Below are positions 7,601 to 9,361 of a stretch of DNA of 9,361 bases, in pieces; within the stretch, counting starts at the first letter, position 1, and each line of letters starts with the position of its first letter. The notes beneath the pieces were generated by a model. That model searched no databases, had not been told where the DNA came from, and worked only from the letters and a program-made list of their open reading frames with translations. Source of the stretch: Candidatus Apopatosoma intestinale (lineage in GTDB: Bacteria > Bacillota > Clostridia > Oscillospirales > CAG-272); assembly GCA_018064545.1 (NCBI GenBank), contig JAGHUY010000354.1, positions 1-9,361 of the forward strand, written 5' to 3'. The translations under genes were made by a program, and so were the position numbers.

Positions 7601-9094
7601 TCCGATATTCATTTGCGGCGCAACCACCGCATGGCCGGCAACCACGGTTCTCCGCTTTCTGTCCACCACCGGACGGTTGCACGGGTGGATCATGATACCG
7701 AGCAGATCGGAGACCCCGCCGATACGGAGTTTGGTGTCTTCATCCAACGTCAGAATATACTCTGTTTTCTGTAATCTCTCTGCCCCGTCGCCGTATACCC
7801 GGATTCCCGTTTCTTTTCCGCGAAGCATCAGAGAAAGTTCCAGAATGGCGCCGCGTTTCCGCTCCCAGCCCATATATTCTCCCTCGCTTTTGCAAAAACG
7901 GCGATCTCTCGTCAGAAGAAAGAACCGGTTTCCGTATTTCCGGCAGAGCGCGTCGATTCTTTTTTGCGCATACTGACGGCACGTGGTGTCCCCCGGTTCC
8001 GTCCGTTTGTCGGATGAACGGAAATCGCCCAGAACGGCAAAGAAATAATTGTCTTCCGGGTTGGTCAGATAATAGTCTTCCAGACGGTCGAACAGAGCGG
8101 CATCGTGCTTTTCTCCGAGTAAAAGAGTGGTCAGCGTGACAAGAACCTGATGCTCTTTTAACTTTTCCGGGGATGAGATCGACGGAAGAAATCCGTTCTT
8201 CTCCTCCGCAAAAAAGCGGCGGATCATTTTTTTGGTAAACTCATAGATAGGGACGGCCGATAACAGGCAGAGGAGAATCGACGGTCCGGCGGAAAGGCCG
8301 CACAGAAATCCGAGAAGAAGGATAAACAGCGCCGTAAAGGAAAAAAGAGAGACAAAATACACGCGCCCGGACAGCGGATTATACGGAAGAAGATACTTCC
8401 CGACGTGTTCATCTTCTGCCGCCGCTTTTTCGCACAGTTCCGAGGCATAGGCGGCTTCTCCGATTCCTCTTTGCTTCGCGCCGAGAGAAATCTCGTGAAG
8501 ATACTTCCGTTTTGTCTCTTCTCCGCAAAAACGGACTATGTCTGCTTTTTCATCGGCTAAAACTTGCTCGGCGGCACAAAAACGATGAAAAACGGCGTCA
8601 AAGTCCAGTTCTCTCACCCGGCGGATCGCCTCTTCGCTTCCGGAAGGAGTCCGGCCGAGAAAAACGTCGGCGGCATACTCTGAAACGGCCGCCACCACAA
8701 GACCGCTAGGCAAAAGATTCAGTGTTTCACACTCATATCCTGCCCCGGTTTTCCTCTTTTCCAAAGCCTTTTCCAGATTTTCCTGTGTCAGATTCGAGGA
8801 AACGGCACGGTATATCTCCGAAGAAAAAGTCAAAAAAGCGGCCGCTTCTTCGGCCGATTCCCCGCTTTGTTCGATTGCTTTCGCGGCTCCCATCCCATAG
8901 GCTAAAACGGCGGGAAGCGTCATGGACAAAAACCGTCCCATTTCGCCTGACTCTCTCTTTTTTTCCAGCTTGCTCAGTCGGGATAGATCGTTTCGAAAAG
9001 CCGATAGCCGAATCCGTTTGGAAAACGTGATCGGATCATATACCCGATAGCCCGGAAACCGTGCCGTCTTTTCCGTCCCGGTCATACCTACCAC
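1613..9094 (-). CDS. ndvB: Cyclic beta-1,2-glucan synthase-type protein (GT84, GH189-type transglycosylase, GH94)
   Basis: A multi-domain membrane enzyme expected to polymerise glucose from UDP-glucose into beta-1,2-glucan and process it at the cytoplasmic face. Numbering is from GTG at 9094 (2493 residues). The N-terminal helical region ends in HVGKYLL (231-237). Membrane helices lie at about 245-290, 640-690, 715-735 and 758-800. The GT84 domain (about 340-610) shows GWERKRG (409-415), LDEDTKL (450-456), GKGMIDVDAY (538-547), SHDLLEG (562-568) and ERWMRGD (597-603). The transglycosylase domain (about 815-1220) shows SWSGTAFEFFMP (1036-1047), GVSECGYY, YGFYEAID and YMAHHVGMS (1179-1187). A beta-sandwich (about 1255-1500), the LWPLGISGDNPVVL segment (1581-1594) and a second sandwich (about 1735-1975) precede the GH94 catalytic region (about 2000-2420). 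That region has GYRDQLQD, GDVMHWWHP (2066-2074), GVRTRCSDD, CDWNDGMN (2171-2178, likely general acid Asp2172) and GGQYTHAAVW. It is some 350 residues shorter than proteobacterial homologues (about 2830-2870) but every module is present. A start at ATG 9085 is better supported by the binding site. Cyclisation is inferred, not shown. Confidence 0.93.
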   Translation of the reverse strand: MVGMTGTEKTARFPGYRVYDPITFSKRIRLSAFRNDLSRLSKLEKKRESGEMGRFLSMTLPAVLAYGMGAAKAIEQSGESAEEAAAFLTFSSEIYRAVSSNLTQENLEKALEKRKTGAGYECETLNLLPSGLVVAAVSEYAADVFLGRTPSGSEEAIRRVRELDFDAVFHRFCAAEQVLADEKADIVRFCGEETKRKYLHEISLGAKQRGIGEAAYASELCEKAAAEDEHVGKYLLPYNPLSGRVYFVSLFSFTALFILLLGFLCGLSAGPSILLCLLSAVPIYEFTKKMIRRFFAEEKNGFLPSISSPEKLKEHQVLVTLTTLLLGEKHDAALFDRLEDYYLTNPEDNYFFAVLGDFRSSDKRTEPGDTTCRQYAQKRIDALCRKYGNRFFLLTRDRRFCKSEGEYMGWERKRGAILELSLMLRGKETGIRVYGDGAERLQKTEYILTLDEDTKLRIGGVSDLLGIMIHPCNRPVVDRKRRTVVAGHAVVAPQMNIGLSSAYRTPFAWLFTGGGTDRYSGTSFDVYQDVFDAGSFCGKGMIDVDAYTAVIPGFFRTERILSHDLLEGNLLRGALASCMAFIDSTPSDALRYYSREERWMRGDIQALSYAGKTVIREDGTRVENPMNALCRYKIADNVVRESAPLFSLILLFLSPFFGTRAMLLFSLFSVLYLIWPMISFTSAVFLGKTKSEGRYFSGVLSQGVRAVASVFWNLSSLAYDAYAFFVTSVLTVYRMTVSHRYLLAWKTAAQSEQIGSTKVGILFMMLPSFVTGAIFLAVPALIPRLFAVLSILYPVVMAATSDERKQKVVLTEKKKKRLAGYARDMWQFFSDNVTAETHFLPPDNIQFLPEERIARRTSPTNIGLYLLSLLSARDFGFLDSRSLHTFAERTGKTLSILQKWNGHLYNWYDTDTLSVIGEPFISSVDSGNLVTAMVAFCEGLREYASECSELIEDVYLYEDLIRQSDFAKLYCPRKKCFFLGYHVGTGRYSDSYYDTFMSEFRTTAYYAVAARFAPPESYYSLSRLTVEDGAHLGLASWSGTAFEFFMPELLLPSPRGGIVCEALDFAYDVQSRNRLTREVGGKKRSLFGVSECGYYLFDYGMNYQYHAFGLRSLGLDPAMTDGFVIAPYASFLMLSHGHAVFSNFKEMQLLGAYGKYGFYEAIDMDGKRVGEGYAVIRSYMAHHVGMSIVSCANACFDNRFQERFLRNPLMRASSEMLGERFPIESKPAPKRKKLYEPREPRPHFSPVDEEKTATPNYLVPGMVLLTNGKSRVICSSSGHMALYNGRDVLFRSDFEPFTLGGGLRVLFLIDGEVYTVSPLGKSHDSHRGEFEFLSGNGFAEYRAVYRNGGLTRTLSLRISVCPNREIFDLAARINGPYRHASVCLYGEPVLETESSFCAHRSFSNLFLESRFDEDQNILLFSRRPRNDHKPFRYLGILCSEEDGIAYDTMRDRFLPLGYGDDEIAAASLYRPTGSVGTVLIPACRLVAGYPKPGEPVTFSLPYYYHEEDMLFDLSHRKRGNEKAVAEDILRLQAFSADYRRDIMACESLLLPFFFGPRQIGNALPRSVAETFAQNPFRREELWPLGISGDNPVVLIKAEEHSERDLISLADWLLLFRYVAIRGIRFDLVVLYEETDFYHERFRRRLLRMTEKTGLSGFLSSDNGIFFLCQSRLSERVKNGLGLVAVLSADCRLSPASAMQSERRQLDFENGLLEPMKRPAITSVFDLPEKPAVSALETVGGGVFHENGFLFDKPHVSIPWSHVLSGYGLGTVVTDNSLGFSFMGNAMTRRLTAHTADNMTEDRGEKLILRIFESDLQDSRFCDYDLIACAKTVDYRFSEAVYYGSVPGRVRYSVSVRVEEKYPAKIISLFLKNTESKPLVCTAAYCVYPDFGIPGRFLRFSESSGKVRVDKLADYGGGPSSLFLGIRGNDHPVIYTEKLAFGSDGHLVLGTNDMAAVAESMTVRTEKKTVFTLSATEAELPDHTEPHKEENGIQLISGDPLLNVSVNEWLLYQTKVSRVLARSGFYQISGAYGYRDQLQDVLSLIYEEPALAKIQIMRCAAHQFEEGDVMHWWHPSSDSDRGDAGVRTRCSDDMLWLPYACAVYAEKTGDTSVFSVPIPYLCSPVLTDREKERYERVPAGRLKEPIYRHCIRAIDLVLSRMGSHGLPLIGECDWNDGMNAVGAAGRGESVWLGEFLILVLRAMKPAFSRFGEISENERFFEEEQKLIKAVWACYENGQFLRGIYDDGSKLGAKENGECSIDGIAQAFAAFCFGKDERTEKAMHAVYDRLYREEEKLVCLLTPPFVSDEQSPGYIKGYPAGIRENGGQYTHAAVWMAMGFFAVGDHRTGTKLLMDLNPSVRLRDEKVCRRYQIEPYVMAGDVYTNSSHPGRGGWSWYTGASGWYRRAVLEVLCGYRQHGGGFQLSPHLSDLFPSFSLEVKQKNTAYHLNVSVSDADLLTVDGEEISTVKPIREYFFPFDGGDHMVSFRMKMPENR

Positions 9095-9097
9095 CCC
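9091..9097 (-). promoter_or_regulatory. Ribosome binding site favouring the ATG start at 9085 of the synthase gene
   Basis: On the minus strand GGGGTGG is followed by TAGGT and then ATG (9085-9083), a five-base spacing. The alternative GTG start at 9094 lies inside this site and has only an A-rich stretch before it, so translation probably starts at 9085, giving 2490 residues. No convincing -35/-10 pair was found between 9095 and 9172; the synthase promoter is therefore unassigned. Confidence 0.55.
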
Positions 9098-9133
9098 ATT
9101 TTTTCTTTTTTAATGGTAGTATGTTCCAAAAGC

Positions 9134-9165
9134 AAAAAAATATACAGCACTCGGCTGTATATTTT
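9134..9165 (-). terminator. Intrinsic terminator after the right-edge gene
   Basis: The arm AAAATATACAGC (9137-9148) pairs exactly with 9154-9165 around the loop ACTCG. On the minus strand the 12-bp stem runs straight into seven T residues (9140-9134), then GCTTTT. It lies eight bases beyond the stop codon of the partial minus-strand gene at the right edge and about 50 bases before the synthase start, so it separates the two transcription units. The stem is AT-rich outside the central GC pairs and could leak. Confidence 0.8.
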
Positions 9166-9172
9166 CCCGATA

Positions 9173-9361
9173 TTACGGCGTCAGAATCCGTTCTGTGCGG
9201 TCATCGGAAAGCGTAGTCACATCCGTTCCGATAATATATCCGGCGGCCTCGCCCAATGCAACACCCGGAGGCGCGCTCTCGACACCCGCTTTATACAGTG
9301 CGCCGTGAGACCCGTATAGCCACAGCGGATACTGTTCGTTTGCGTTCCTAAAGGCCGGGAG
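9173..9361 (-). CDS. C-terminal 62 residues of an unrecognised protein, 5'-partial
   Basis: On the minus strand the frame is open from the window edge to TAA at 9175-9173. The visible tail begins LPAFRNANEQYPLWLYGSHG, includes the Gly/Ala-rich ALGEAAGYIIGTDV and ends in DRTERILTP. It contains no membrane helix, cysteine or known motif that I can name. Reality is supported by codon choice like that of the synthase gene, by an uninterrupted frame on the same strand, and by the terminator placed eight bases past the stop. The family and function are unknown because most of the gene is outside the window. Confidence 0.65.
   Translation of the reverse strand, partial: LPAFRNANEQYPLWLYGSHGALYKAGVESAPPGVALGEAAGYIIGTDVTTLSDDRTERILTP

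Noticed and set aside
9095..9172. Possible synthase promoter using CATACT or TACCAT as a -10 box
   Set aside because: No acceptable -35 hexamer lies 16-18 bases upstream of either candidate, and the region is dominated by the terminator hairpin and A/T runs. Not reported as a feature.

Overview
The window looks like a chromosomal stretch from a Gram-positive bacterium, most likely a gut-type clostridium of roughly 50% GC. The clues are group-3 bacterial Ig-like domains on a C-terminally membrane-anchored surface protein, a clostridial-style small PQ-loop membrane protein, Shine-Dalgarno starts and strong intrinsic terminators. The lineage is an inference from protein style and cannot be fixed from this sequence alone. 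No mobile element, CRISPR array, tRNA or rRNA was seen, and no gap between genes exceeds about 100 bases.

Layout: (1) Bases 1-1179, plus strand: the 3' part of a surface protein cut by the left edge, with the tail of a possible carbohydrate-binding module, four Ig-like repeats, a short Ser/Thr-rich linker, one membrane helix and a Lys tail. (2) Bases 1193-1271: two perfect inverted repeats forming a bidirectional terminator between converging genes. (3) Bases 1273-1554, minus strand: a 93-residue three-helix PQ-loop (SemiSWEET-like) protein with its own near-consensus promoter. (4) Bases 1613-9085/9094, minus strand: one giant gene filling 80% of the window, encoding a cyclic beta-1,2-glucan synthase-type protein (NdvB/ChvB/Cgs family) with GT84, transglycosylase (GH189-type) and GH94 parts. 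(5) Bases 9134-9165: an intrinsic terminator on the minus strand. (6) Bases 9173-9361, minus strand: the last 62 codons of an unrecognised gene cut by the right edge.

The central biology is beta-1,2-glucan synthesis. The GT84 domain would polymerise glucose from UDP-glucose at the membrane, the middle domain would close or transfer the chain, and the GH94 domain would trim it by phosphorolysis. No glucan exporter (NdvA/ChvA type) and no glucan-modifying enzyme lies in the window. The PQ-loop protein downstream could be a small sugar permease, but its promoter sits across the stop codon of the synthase gene, so it can be expressed independently. The Ig-domain protein belongs to a separate, converging transcription unit. 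I found no convincing previously undescribed system; the points most worth checking are the compact, variant synthase and the promoter/stop-codon overlap.
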